Assembly (NCBI GenBank): GCA_035714085.1
Contig: DASTMP010000462.1
Span: forward strand, 18,940 to 82,939
From: JAJVID01 sp035714085
GTDB lineage: Bacteria > Acidobacteriota > Blastocatellia > RBC074
DNA: 64,000 bases
Direction: 5' to 3'
The notes under the pieces were generated by a model. It made no database searches and had not been told where the DNA came from. It saw nothing but the letters and a program-made list of their open reading frames with translations. The position numbers were made by a program, and so were the translations under genes. Below, in pieces: positions 19,564-28,603 of this stretch; positions within the stretch are counted from its first letter, which is position 1, and each line of letters begins with the position of its first letter.

Positions 19564-22033
19564 ACTCGGTTCTGAGAGCCACCATCGGATCGACCTTCGT
19601 CGCCCGCCTCGCCGGAACGTAACACGCCAGCAATGCCGTGAATGCGAGCAGCGCCACGACCACCGCAAAGGTCGCGGGGTCGTTCCTGCTCACGCCATAG
19701 AGCAGACTTTCGACCAGGCGCGTGGCGAGTAGAGCCGCGACCAGCCCCGCCGCGACGCCGATCCCCACGAGCAGCGTTCCCTGCTTGAGTATCAGCCTTA
19801 GCGCGTCGCCCGCCTGCGCGCCGAGCGCCATCCGCACGCCGATTTCGCGCGTGCGGCGGCTGACCGTCCAGGCCATCACTCCGTACAGCCCGATGCCGGC
19901 GAGCAGCAGCGCAACCAGGCCGAAGACTCCGATGAGCGTCGAAGCCAATCGCAGCGCCGAAAGCGACTGGCCGAGCTGTTCGAATATTGATGTGACGCCA
20001 TCCACACGGAGCGTCGGATCGAGCGCGAGCATTTCGCTGCGCGCGGACGGGATCAAATCCGTCGCGCGCCCCTTCACGCGCGCGACGAAGTTGGTGTAGC
20101 CGTCGTAGTTCCGCTGCAAAGCGGGCAGGTCGAAATGCGGGATCGACGCCTCCGTCAGGTCGTGATGTTTGATGTCTCGCGCGACGCCGACGATTTCGAG
20201 CGGTGGATTGCCCCTCCCAAGCCGTAATACTTTACCTAACGGGTTTTCGCCGGGAAAGAATCGACGCGCCATCGTTTCGTTGATGATCACCACGCCAGGC
20301 GCGCCCGCGCGATCCTGCTCGGTGAAGCCACGCCCCGCGACCATCCCGATGCCCATCGCCTCGTGGTAGCGCGGGCCGACGATGTTCGCGTCGAATGCCA
20401 TCTGTTCGTCAGGCAGCGGCTGGCGGCCTTCAACTATGAGGCTGCTCGTAAAAATGCTCCCGCTGAGCGGCATGACCAATCCATAGCTTACTGCTTCCAC
20501 TCCCGGCAGCGCCGACAGACGTTCGAGGAATTGTCGCTGCAACGCGCTCCCGCGCGCCTCATCGTACTTCTTCCCGTCCAGGTCGAGCGGCGCGACGAGC
20601 ACGCTCTCCGTCTGATAGCCTGGGTCGAGCGCCAACAAATTGCGCAGGCTCTTGACGCATAATCCCGCGCCGGTAAGCACAACTATCGCGAGCGCGAGTT
20701 GCGCCACCACCAACAGGCTGCGAAAGCCGAAGCGCCGTTCATGCCAATCGGAGACGCCGCCTTCTTCTTTCAATGCGGGGAGAAGATCGGCCCTCGCGCC
20801 CTTCCAGGCCGGCGTGACCCCGAAGATGATTCCTGCCAGAAGCGTCGAGAGCGCGGTGAACGCGAGCGCGCGCAGGTCTATGGTTTCGCCGAACAACGTC
20901 TGCGCGACGCCGAGTCTCGATTGCGTCTTTACCAGCAATGTCACGAGCCACGGCGCGAGCAGCAGTCCGGCGGCGCCGCCGGCGCAAGCGAGCAGCAAAC
21001 TCTCAGTCAACAGTTGCCGCGCCACGCGCAAGCGCCCGGCGCCAAGCGCCAATCTGATCGCCATCTCCTTGCGGCGCGCGACTCCGCGCGCCAGCGACAA
21101 CCCGGCGACGTTGGCGCAGGCGATCAACAACACCAGCCCCACCACAGCCATCAACAGTTTGAGTGGCGATGAAAACCGCTTCCGTAAAACCGAAATGCCG
21201 CGCCCGCCAGGCTCGAATTTGATGCGCCGTTCGCTGAAGGGCAGCCCTTTTGTAATCACGCCCTGAGGCGTGTTTGCCTCTTTGACCTGCTGGGCTAGCG
21301 CATCCAGGCCCGCTTCCGCCTGCGCGGGGCTGATTCCATTCTTGATTCGCCCCATCAACAATAGAAAGCCGTCTTTGCGGTTCTCGATGAATTTTGATTG
21401 CGCCAGTTGCGTATGCATCAATACTGGAACCCAGACTTCGGTAGGCTTTTCCAGACGCATTCCGTTAAAGCTCGGCGGGGCGACGCCGATCACGGTCAAC
21501 GGAACGTCGTTGAGCGTGATCGTCCGGCCAATAAGATTCGGGTCGGCGCCGAACCTGCGGCGCCAGAAGCCGTCGCTGACGACCACGACCGGCTGCGTCC
21601 CCGGCGCGCGATCTTCTTCGGGCAAAAATGTTCGCCCGCGCGCAGCCCCTACGCCCAGCGCGTCGAAGTAATTGCCGGAGACGTACTCGCCAGACACCCG
21701 CTCGATCCGGTCGTTCGTTTTTAACTCCAACTGCGTCGTCGTGAAGGCTAGCAAATCGGAGAAGACCCGGTTCTGCGCGCGGTAATCGCTGAAATTGGGA
21801 TAAGAGAACGCGTTGCTAACGAAGTGCGGATTGACGCTGACCGAATTAATCAGGACTAGCCGCCCCGGCTCTTTAACCGCCAGCGACCTGACGAGCAGCT
21901 TGTCCACCACGCTGAAGATAGCAGTGTTCGCCCCAATGCCGAGCGCCAGCGTAACAACGGCGATTAAAGTGAAGCCGTGGTTCTTCAACAACATCCGCGC
22001 GCCGTAGCGCAGGTCTTGCCAGAGTATGTTCAT
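19562..22033 (-). CDS. ADOP-7: orphan MacB/FtsX-type permease
   Basis: 823 aa, start MNILWQDLRYGARMLLKNHG. The ribosome site is poor (AGAGAAGAC), unlike most array members. VVDKLLVRSLAVKEPGRLVL after TM1 and GLPFSERRIKFEPGGRGIS before the first FtsX block are shared with ADOP-1 (LPFNERRMQLVAGGKGLS), so these two form a subgroup. Coupling motifs: KEMAIRLALGAGRLRVARQ and REIGVRMALGAQAGDALR. The tail is KVDPMVALRTE. The gene has its own sigma-54-like promoter at 22124-22139 and is probably first in the unit ADOP-7 to ADOP-3. Confidence 0.9.
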   Translation of the reverse strand: MNILWQDLRYGARMLLKNHGFTLIAVVTLALGIGANTAIFSVVDKLLVRSLAVKEPGRLVLINSVSVNPHFVSNAFSYPNFSDYRAQNRVFSDLLAFTTTQLELKTNDRIERVSGEYVSGNYFDALGVGAARGRTFLPEEDRAPGTQPVVVVSDGFWRRRFGADPNLIGRTITLNDVPLTVIGVAPPSFNGMRLEKPTEVWVPVLMHTQLAQSKFIENRKDGFLLLMGRIKNGISPAQAEAGLDALAQQVKEANTPQGVITKGLPFSERRIKFEPGGRGISVLRKRFSSPLKLLMAVVGLVLLIACANVAGLSLARGVARRKEMAIRLALGAGRLRVARQLLTESLLLACAGGAAGLLLAPWLVTLLVKTQSRLGVAQTLFGETIDLRALAFTALSTLLAGIIFGVTPAWKGARADLLPALKEEGGVSDWHERRFGFRSLLVVAQLALAIVVLTGAGLCVKSLRNLLALDPGYQTESVLVAPLDLDGKKYDEARGSALQRQFLERLSALPGVEAVSYGLVMPLSGSIFTSSLIVEGRQPLPDEQMAFDANIVGPRYHEAMGIGMVAGRGFTEQDRAGAPGVVIINETMARRFFPGENPLGKVLRLGRGNPPLEIVGVARDIKHHDLTEASIPHFDLPALQRNYDGYTNFVARVKGRATDLIPSARSEMLALDPTLRVDGVTSIFEQLGQSLSALRLASTLIGVFGLVALLLAGIGLYGVMAWTVSRRTREIGVRMALGAQAGDALRLILKQGTLLVGIGVAAGLVAALLATRLVESLLYGVSRNDPATFAVVVALLAFTALLACYVPARRATKVDPMVALRTE

Positions 22034-22123
22034 AAAGTCTTCTCTGTCTGTGTTTCAGGCGAATATCTATACCGCAGATTGCAGCCAGGCTCGTCGATTC
22101 TCTGTGGCCATCCTTATTGCATA

Positions 22124-22139
22124 ACCAAGCGGCGTGCCA
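22124..22139 (-). promoter_or_regulatory. Sigma-54-like promoter element of the ADOP-7 unit
   Basis: Minus strand TGGCACGCCGCTTGGT followed by TATGC, 90 bp before the ADOP-7 ATG. The boxes and the 4 bp spacer match the other two copies at 7594-7609 and 43704-43719. The -12 box has TTGG rather than the consensus TTGC. Confidence 0.65.
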
Positions 22140-22212
22140 CCCTAGAACAGTCGCATAACCCCTTGAATAACGGGATTTGAGATGAAGCGGAGGATTAAAG
22201 GAAGCGGTAATC

Positions 22213-22252
22213 TGTCCGCTTTTGGGATTGCCTTTTCCCAAAACTGAAGCGG
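22213..22252 (-). promoter_or_regulatory. Putative activator-binding site (UAS) of the ADOP-7 unit
   Basis: TGTCCGCTTTTGGGA (22213-22227) faces TTCCCAAAACTGAAGCGG (22235-22252), an interrupted palindrome with a 4 bp insertion in one arm. Its centre is about 100 bp upstream of the promoter element, as in the other two loci. Confidence 0.55.
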
Positions 22253-22259
22253 GATGAAA

Positions 22260-22670
22260 GCGGTTGCGGCATCCCAGCCTGTTGGCTGTTGAAACGAAAC
22301 ATGAGAATGAAAGTAGGATGACGACGGATGCGCCATGTTCCTGAAAGCTACACCAACCGAGACTTGCCGAACCTACGTGCTATGTTTGTGAAAGAGAATC
22401 TTATAGCCCCATTCCTGTCAACCTGTAACACGTGGGGTAATGTGCAAACCTCCAACTTGGCGGGTTACGAATTCACCGACTGGAATCCATTAGAAAGAAA
22501 AGTGCAGGTTTACTTGGTGGTGTTTTGACATTCAAGACTGACGCCTCTGTCGGTACGCTGAGCGATCAGCGTTGTCTGAAGAAAGCGGTCAAGATATTAT
22601 GATTTCGTCGATACAAGCTGGCCGCTGCGAGCGGCGCGCAGACTCGCGCTCCAAGTGAGTAAGAAGCGCA
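22260..22670. other. Gap without a convincing gene between the ADOP-7 promoter and the TA module
   Basis: An open frame of 66 codons at 22328-22528 lacks a ribosome site and any recognisable motif, so it is not called. A small inverted repeat GCTGAGCGATCAGC lies near 22557-22570, and GCCGCTGCGAGCGGC occurs near 22621-22635. Nothing else is evident; this is probably insertion scar DNA of the toxin-antitoxin module. Confidence 0.35.
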
Positions 22671-22682
22671 TAAGGTGGAAGT

Positions 22683-23033
22683 ATGAATAAAGAATACGTT
22701 ATCCAGGTCAACGGCGCGTATCGAGTTGCCGGCTCACGCGTCTCGCTCGATTCGGTCGTCTATGCGTGGCTGGAAGGGCAATCGCCAGAGACAATCGCTG
22801 ACAATTTCCCGGTCCTGACACTCGAAGAGGTCTACGGCGCGATCGCGTTCTATTTATCGAACCGTGAAGCGATTGACAAATATTTGCGCGAGAAGAAGGC
22901 CGAGTTCGAGGAGATGCGGCGAAAGAGCGTCGAAGAGTTGCGCAAGAACCGTCCGCAACTCTACGCCAAACTTATGGCCGCGAAACAACGACGGGCCGCT
23001 ACGGAGACTGAACCTGAATTGACGCCAAAATGA
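22683..23033 (+). CDS. DUF433 family antitoxin
   Basis: 116 aa, preceded by AAGGTGGAAGT. The core YRVAGSRVSLDSVVYAWLEG, then SPETIADNFPVLTLEEVYGAIAFYL, is the DUF433 fold, a small winged-helix DNA-binding domain known from VapB-like antitoxins. The C-terminal third is a charged helix (REKKAEFEEMRRKSVEELRKN), suited to wrapping the toxin. It overlaps the next gene by 4 bp (ATGA), the usual antitoxin-toxin arrangement. Autorepression by the complex is likely by analogy. It is one of the few plus-strand genes between 1 and 50 kb and interrupts the permease array between ADOP-8 and ADOP-7. Confidence 0.85.
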   Translation: MNKEYVIQVNGAYRVAGSRVSLDSVVYAWLEGQSPETIADNFPVLTLEEVYGAIAFYLSNREAIDKYLREKKAEFEEMRRKSVEELRKNRPQLYAKLMAAKQRRAATETEPELTPK

Positions 23034-23380
23034 AGATCAAGTTTCAGGCAGACGCTGACTTCAGCTATACCATTATCAAAGCGCTGCGCCGCCGCCAACC
23101 CGCTATTGATTTCCAATCCGCTGATGACGCCGATCTCCGTGGGCTATCGGATCCAGATGTTTTAGCCTTGGCCGCAAAAGAAGGCCGCATTCTAGTCTCG
23201 CATGATTGCAACACGATGCCCGATCATTTCGCCGACTTCATAGCGTCGCAACACAGTCCAGACGTGTTCATCCTCGCGCAGGATATTCCCATCAGCCTGG
23301 CGGTCGAGGAGCTATTGACCGTCTGGGAAGCGTCTGGATCTGAAGAGTGGGTTGACGTTTTGCAATGGCTTCCGCTGTAA
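23030..23380 (+). CDS. DUF5615 PIN-like toxin
   Basis: 116 aa. N-terminus MKIKFQADADFSYTIIKALR has the Asp residues (8 and 10) typical of the DUF5615 PIN-like fold. The middle shows DDADLRGLSDPDVLALAAKEGRILVSHDCNTM, matching the family pattern 'sDxevl.~A~~~gril~T~D'. PIN-like nucleases cut RNA with a metal bound by these acidic residues; the RNA target here is unknown. Translation is coupled to the DUF433 gene through the ATGA overlap. It ends 23 bp before the convergent 3' end of ADOP-8. Confidence 0.85.
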   Translation: MKIKFQADADFSYTIIKALRRRQPAIDFQSADDADLRGLSDPDVLALAAKEGRILVSHDCNTMPDHFADFIASQHSPDVFILAQDIPISLAVEELLTVWEASGSEEWVDVLQWLPL

Positions 23381-23402
23381 ACTCGCCAGCCATCATTTAA
23401 GA

Positions 23403-25904
23403 TCAATCACACCGAAGCGCGACCATCGGATCGATCTTCGTCGCCCGCCGCGCCGGAACGAGCGCGGCCATCAGCGCAACGGCAGTCAGCAATAACGCGA
23501 TCACGGCAAAGGTCAACGGATCGGTCGCGCTCACGTCGAACAACAAGGTCTTCATCAACCGCGTCAGCGCAAAGGCCCCACCCAATCCGATCAACACTCC
23601 GGCCCCGGCCAGGGCAATTACCCGGCTGATGACCAGCCACAACACGTCATGTCGCGTCGCGCCGAGCGCCATCCGGACGCCGATCTCGCGGAAGCGTTCC
23701 GTGACCGTATACGACATCACGCCGTAAACGCCCACGGCGGCGAGGGCGAGCGCGACCGCGCCGAAGATCGCGAGCAGCAACGCGCTCAGCCGCGATTGCG
23801 AGAGCGACGTGGCGAGCAATTGCCCCATCGTCGCGACGTCGGCTACTGGCTGCTCATTGTCTATCTCGAATACCTGCCGGCGCACGGCGGCCGTCAGGCT
23901 CAGCGGGTCGGCGGTCGTGCGAACGGCCAGGTACATACTGCGCGCAGCGTCCGGGATTTTATTGTTGCCGTTCTGCTCGTTAGGCACATAGATTTCCGGC
24001 TGGCCCTGCCGATTCAAGCCGTTGTGCAACACGTCCTTGACGACGCCCACTATGGTCCATCGGGTGAACCGGAACCCCTTAAGGTCAAGGTTCATGCCCG
24101 GAGGAATCCAGTCAGGCGGGATCAACTCTTCGGGCGGACCTAGCCAGACTCGTTTGCCGATCGGGTCATCGTTTGGAAAGTAGATGCGCGATAGCGATTC
24201 GTTGATCACCGCCACCGGCAAAGTGTCGGGCGTGTCGCCGAGGCTGAGATAACGGCCTTTGATGAGAGGGATCGCCAGTGTGTTGAAGTAATCGCCGCTG
24301 ATCTTCCTGAATTGCATGGCGGGGACTTCTTCGAGCGATTTGGGCGCGCGCCGTCCTTCGATGGAAAAGAGACTGCCCGAACCGCTGTTTGTCAATGGCA
24401 GCGCGGATGTCAGGCCGGCGGACTCGACGCCGGGCAGCGACGCGACGCGATCGACGAGCCGCCTGTAGAATCCGAAGGTCGAATCAGGATGGTCGTCGGG
24501 ATATTTGTCCTGGGGCAGCGAGATTTGCATCGTCAGCACGTTATCCGCCCTGAAGCCGGGATCGACGCGCAGCAATCGCAGCAGGCTGTTGATCATCAAT
24601 CCCGCGCTCACGAGCAATATGAGCGCCAGGGCGATTTCCGCCACAACCAGCCCGTTCCGAAGACGTCGGGCGTTGGCGCCGCCAGCTCCACTGCGTCCGC
24701 CCTCTTTAAGCGACTCGTTGAAATCATCCTTTGTCGATTGCAGCGCGGGCGCAAGACCGAAGACCAGACTCACGAGCAGCGCGATCGCGAGCGTGAATGC
24801 GAGCGCCACGACATCAACCTTGATTTCGCCGAGCCGCGGCAGGTCCGGATCGAGGCCCACCATCGCGTCCACGCCCCACAACGCCAGCAGCAGCCCCGCC
24901 GCGCCGCCGAGCAATCCGAGCAGCATGCTTTCAGTCAGCGACTGGCGAACGAGCCGGCCACGCGTAGCGCCGAGCGCCTTGCGCACGGCGATCTCTCTGC
25001 GGCGCGCCGACGCGCGCGCCAGCAGCAGGTTGGCCACGTTGGCGCAGCCGATCAGGAGCACGAATAAAACCGCGCCCAGCAACACCAGCAACGCCCTCCG
25101 CGCATTGCCGACCGTCGTCTCGTGTAACGGCGCCAGGTTGACGCCGATGCTGGTGAAGCCTTTGCTCCCCTCTTCTACCCGGCGCTGAACCCCAGCTATG
25201 TCAGACTGCGCCTGCGCCGCGCTCACGCCCTTCTTCAGCCGCCCCACTACGTACAGCCAGAAATTGCCGCGGGTGTTGTATTCACTCCCGTCCGGCAGCG
25301 CGAGCGGAATCCATAACATCACGTTCTGATAGGGGAATTGAAACCCGCGCGGGGCCACGCCAATGACAGTGAAGACCTCTCCGTTGAGCTTAATCGTCTG
25401 CCCATTCAGGCGCGTTTGCGCGCCGAAGCGGCGGCGCCAGAGGCCATCGCTCAAGACCACCACGCGATGTTTGCCGTATTGCTCCTCTTCACTCAGGAAC
25501 GCGCGGCCCTGCACAGGGTTTACGCCCATAGTCTTGAAGAGGTCAGCCGACGCGACTGCGCCCGCGACCCGCTCCGGCTCTTCATTGCCGGAGATGTTGT
25601 AGTTCTCCACACTGAAGGCCGCCATCGCATCGAACGAGCGATTGCCAGCGCGCCACTCGCGAAAATCCGGCAGGTTGATTCCCATGTTCGTGCCCCCGCG
25701 CGCCAGGTCTGTCGCGTTGATCATCATCAGCCGCTCAGGCTCCGCATATGGCAACGGGCGAAGCAACACGGCGTTGACGACGCTGAAAATCGCCGTGTTT
25801 GCGCCGATGCCCAGCGCCAGTGTGAACACGGCGATCAAAGTGAAGCCTGGTTTCTTCAGCAACATTCGCGCGCTGTAGCGCAGGTCTCGCCAAAGGGTTT
25901 GCAT
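23403..25904 (-). CDS. ADOP-8: orphan MacB/FtsX-type permease with long second periplasmic loop
   Basis: 833 aa from the ATG at 25902-25904 (MQTLWRDLRYSARMLLKKPG; GGAGGAACT upstream). It carries an insertion of about 25 residues in the second periplasmic domain, between IGKRVWLGPP and WTIVGVVKDVL, rich in Pro (PPDWIPPGMNLDLKGF). Coupling motifs: REIAVRKALGATRGRLVRQ and REIGVRMALGATRHDVLW. Tail: KIDPMVALRCD, with Ile where most have Val, and ALVPARRATK where most have CWIPARR. It is the last gene before the TA module and probably the end of the ADOP-15 to 8 unit. Confidence 0.9.
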   Translation of the reverse strand: MQTLWRDLRYSARMLLKKPGFTLIAVFTLALGIGANTAIFSVVNAVLLRPLPYAEPERLMMINATDLARGGTNMGINLPDFREWRAGNRSFDAMAAFSVENYNISGNEEPERVAGAVASADLFKTMGVNPVQGRAFLSEEEQYGKHRVVVLSDGLWRRRFGAQTRLNGQTIKLNGEVFTVIGVAPRGFQFPYQNVMLWIPLALPDGSEYNTRGNFWLYVVGRLKKGVSAAQAQSDIAGVQRRVEEGSKGFTSIGVNLAPLHETTVGNARRALLVLLGAVLFVLLIGCANVANLLLARASARRREIAVRKALGATRGRLVRQSLTESMLLGLLGGAAGLLLALWGVDAMVGLDPDLPRLGEIKVDVVALAFTLAIALLVSLVFGLAPALQSTKDDFNESLKEGGRSGAGGANARRLRNGLVVAEIALALILLVSAGLMINSLLRLLRVDPGFRADNVLTMQISLPQDKYPDDHPDSTFGFYRRLVDRVASLPGVESAGLTSALPLTNSGSGSLFSIEGRRAPKSLEEVPAMQFRKISGDYFNTLAIPLIKGRYLSLGDTPDTLPVAVINESLSRIYFPNDDPIGKRVWLGPPEELIPPDWIPPGMNLDLKGFRFTRWTIVGVVKDVLHNGLNRQGQPEIYVPNEQNGNNKIPDAARSMYLAVRTTADPLSLTAAVRRQVFEIDNEQPVADVATMGQLLATSLSQSRLSALLLAIFGAVALALAAVGVYGVMSYTVTERFREIGVRMALGATRHDVLWLVISRVIALAGAGVLIGLGGAFALTRLMKTLLFDVSATDPLTFAVIALLLTAVALMAALVPARRATKIDPMVALRCD

Positions 25905-25918
25905 AGTTCCTCCAAAGC

Positions 25919-25992
25919 AAGGTTCCAGGTTCCAGGTTCCAGACAAGAATTGGCGCCGCAGACTCTATCCTGACACCTGACACCTGACACCT
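25919..25992. repeat. Heptamer hairpin, core type A in inverted orientation
   Basis: CAGGTTC units are followed by AGACAAGAATTGGCGCCGCA and GACTCTATCCTG, the reverse complement of the core at 31116-31194, then CTGACAC units. It fills the gap ADOP-9/ADOP-8. Confidence 0.8.
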
Positions 25993-28474
25993 ATTCGTAT
26001 CTAAGCGCAATCATCGGATCAACCTTCGTCGCCCGCCGCGCCGGGATGTAACAGGCCAGCAGCGCCACTACGGCCAGCAGCGCGGCTACGCAAACGTACG
26101 TCAGTGGATCGGTTGGCGCGACATCGAAGAGCAGACCTCGCAACAGGCGCGTCATCGCAAAGGCTCCCAATAGCCCAACCGCTACGCCGACCACCGTCAA
26201 CCGCATCCCCTGACCGAGTATCCAGCGCAGAATCGCTCCCGTATCGGCCCCCAGCGCCAGTCGAATCCCGATCTCGCGTGTTCGCTGGCTGACTGACCAG
26301 GCCATCACACCGTAAATCCCGATCCCCGACAGCAAGAGCGCGAGCGCGCCAAACATGCCGATCAGCTGCGCGGCGAAGCGACGTTGCGCAAGCGAAGCCG
26401 AGATCAGGTCTTCCATAGCGCGCTCGCCGAAGACCGGCAGGTCCGGGTCCACTGCCTGGACCTCGCGCCGCAACGCCTGCGTCAATCCGGCGAGGCCGGC
26501 GCGACCGGCGACATTGGCTTCCGCGCGGATATAGACCGCCATGGCGTAGCCTGGATTTTGGAGGATTGGCAGATAGAGATGGGGTTGATCGGGCTGATCA
26601 AGGCCATCGGTCTTGATATTGCCCACTACGCCGGCGATCGTCATCCAGGGACGGTTCAATCCGCGCGCCCCAAACTTGATGCGCCTTCCGACCGGGTCCT
26701 CATTCGGCCAGTAACGGCTCGCCATCGCTTCATCAACCAGAGTTACGAGAGGAGTCTGGCGGTCATCGCTCTCCGCGAAGAAGCGCCCGCGTACAAGCGG
26801 CGTCCCTAGAACGCGGAAGTAATCAGGGCTAATGACCGACACCTGAGCGCGCGGCGGATTGGAGTCGGCCTCCGCTTGGGATTCGATAGTGAATGCGTTG
26901 GCGTTATGAGGGCCGATCAACGGAACGCCATTGCCCGCGCCGACCGCAGCGTATCGCACACCGGGAAGCGCGCTAATGCGACGCAGGACATCCCTCACGA
27001 AAGCGACGCGTTTCTCCGGAGGCCGGTACGGATCGAGGTCCGGATTGTTCGGCACTGGCAGCCAGATGCGAGCCATCACGACGTTGCGAGGATCGAAGCC
27101 CGGATCAACTTGCAACAATAGCCAGAAGCTGCGGGCCAACAGCCCCGCCCCGATCATCAGCGCCAGCGACAAGCCGAACTCGATGACGACCAGCGCCCCG
27201 CGAAAGCGGTGGCTCCTGGCGCCGGCGCCCTGGCCGCCTTCCTTCAAATTGGGCGCCATGTCTGGGCGTGACGCCTGCAACGCCGGGACGAGGCCGAAAA
27301 TGACGCCGGTCAGGATGGAGATCGCAAAAGTGAAGACCAGGACACCACCGTTGAAGCCGACCTCGTGCAAACGCGGAATATCGTCCGGGACAAACCCCAG
27401 GAGCAAATCCATCACCCAGACCACCAACAGAATCGCGACTGCTCCGCCGAGCAGCGCCAGCAGCAGACTCTCGATGAGTAGTTGTAGGATCAACCGTCCG
27501 CGCCCGGCGCCTAGCGCCAGGCGAATCGCCATCTCGCGCCGCCGCGCCAGAGAGCGGGACAGCAACAGATTGGCGATATTCACGCAGCCAATCAACAGCG
27601 CCAAACCCACGGCGCCCATCAACGCCAGCAGTGTCGCCCGCACATTACCGACCAGTTTCTCGCGCGCAGGCTGCAGCCGCACCGTCCATCCCGCGTCCGC
27701 CGGATATTCGTTGGGAAATTGGCCGCGCAGGTTTGCGACGAAGGAATCGAGCTTCATCTGAGCCTGCTGAACGCTCAACCCCGGTTTCAGGCGCGCAATC
27801 GCTCCAGGCAACATCCGCTGGGCACGCACCGGCGAGCCAAAGGGTTTGGCCGCGAATCCGGCCGTCCCCCACATCTCCACATCGTTACGCAAGGTCCTGG
27901 CCGGATGTCGAAAGCCGGGCGGCATCACGCCGATGATCGTATAGATATCGCTGTCAGCGCGCACCTTCCGTCCAAGAATATTCGGATCGGCGCCAAACAA
28001 CCGTCGCCACAATCCGTCGCTGATGACGACCCCTTCAGCAAAGCCGAGCGCCTGATCCTGCGGCCCGAATACGCGCCCCAATTGCGCGCTTGCGCCGAGC
28101 AACGAAAAATAATTGGGACTTACGGCGAGCAATTCAATGCGCTCGGGGCGGTCGGAACCCGTCAGGTTGGCGTCCACCGGCCAGACGGCTGAGATCTGAT
28201 CGAAGACGTTGGATCGCTCCTGAAAATCTCTCAGCTCGTCAACCGACATTCCGATATCTTCAATTTGGCGCCCGGTCAGATCATCGCGCACCAGAACAAT
28301 CTGTTCCGGATGCGGGAAAGGTAACGGGCGCAGCAACACCGCATCCACCACGCTGAAGATGGCTGTGTTGGCTCCAATGCCCAGCGCTAGCGTGAGAACG
28401 GCCACAATGGTGAAGCCAGGTTTCTTCATCAACATTCGCGCGCCGTAGCGCAGGTCTTGCCAAAATGTCTGCAT
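25991..28474 (-). CDS. ADOP-9: orphan MacB/FtsX-type permease
   Basis: 827 aa, start MQTFWQDLRYGARMLMKKPG behind GGAGGAATT. The first periplasmic domain departs from the usual VFLPEEDRPG motif (RVFGPQDQALGFAEG) and has an extra loop GFAAKPFGSPVRAQRML. The second domain also has a longer strand connection (PNNPDLDPYRPPEKRVAF). Coupling motifs: REMAIRLALGAGRGRLILQ, with LLIESLLLA in place of LLTESLLLA, and REIGIRLALGADTGAILR. Tail KVDPMIALRYE. Flanked on both sides by inverted-core hairpins. Confidence 0.9.
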   Translation of the reverse strand: MQTFWQDLRYGARMLMKKPGFTIVAVLTLALGIGANTAIFSVVDAVLLRPLPFPHPEQIVLVRDDLTGRQIEDIGMSVDELRDFQERSNVFDQISAVWPVDANLTGSDRPERIELLAVSPNYFSLLGASAQLGRVFGPQDQALGFAEGVVISDGLWRRLFGADPNILGRKVRADSDIYTIIGVMPPGFRHPARTLRNDVEMWGTAGFAAKPFGSPVRAQRMLPGAIARLKPGLSVQQAQMKLDSFVANLRGQFPNEYPADAGWTVRLQPAREKLVGNVRATLLALMGAVGLALLIGCVNIANLLLSRSLARRREMAIRLALGAGRGRLILQLLIESLLLALLGGAVAILLVVWVMDLLLGFVPDDIPRLHEVGFNGGVLVFTFAISILTGVIFGLVPALQASRPDMAPNLKEGGQGAGARSHRFRGALVVIEFGLSLALMIGAGLLARSFWLLLQVDPGFDPRNVVMARIWLPVPNNPDLDPYRPPEKRVAFVRDVLRRISALPGVRYAAVGAGNGVPLIGPHNANAFTIESQAEADSNPPRAQVSVISPDYFRVLGTPLVRGRFFAESDDRQTPLVTLVDEAMASRYWPNEDPVGRRIKFGARGLNRPWMTIAGVVGNIKTDGLDQPDQPHLYLPILQNPGYAMAVYIRAEANVAGRAGLAGLTQALRREVQAVDPDLPVFGERAMEDLISASLAQRRFAAQLIGMFGALALLLSGIGIYGVMAWSVSQRTREIGIRLALGADTGAILRWILGQGMRLTVVGVAVGLLGAFAMTRLLRGLLFDVAPTDPLTYVCVAALLAVVALLACYIPARRATKVDPMIALRYE

Positions 28475-28489
28475 AATTCCTCCAGAGCC

Positions 28490-28603
28490 ATGTGTCAGGT
28501 TCCAGGTTTCAGGTTTCAGGTTTCAGGTTCCAGGTTTCAGATAAGAACTGGCGCCGCAGACTCTATCCCGACGCCAGACACCTGACACCTGACACCTGAC
28601 ATC
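28490..28603. repeat. Heptamer hairpin, core type A in inverted orientation
   Basis: Six CAGGTTT/CAGGTTC units, then AGATAAGAACTGGCGCCGCA and GACTCTATCC, the inverted core, then CTGACAC units. It fills the gap ADOP-10/ADOP-9 and is one of the longest copies. Confidence 0.8.

Noticed and set aside
22328..22528. 66-codon plus-strand ORF before the TA module
   Set aside because: No ribosome site, no motif, no signal peptide; likely chance.
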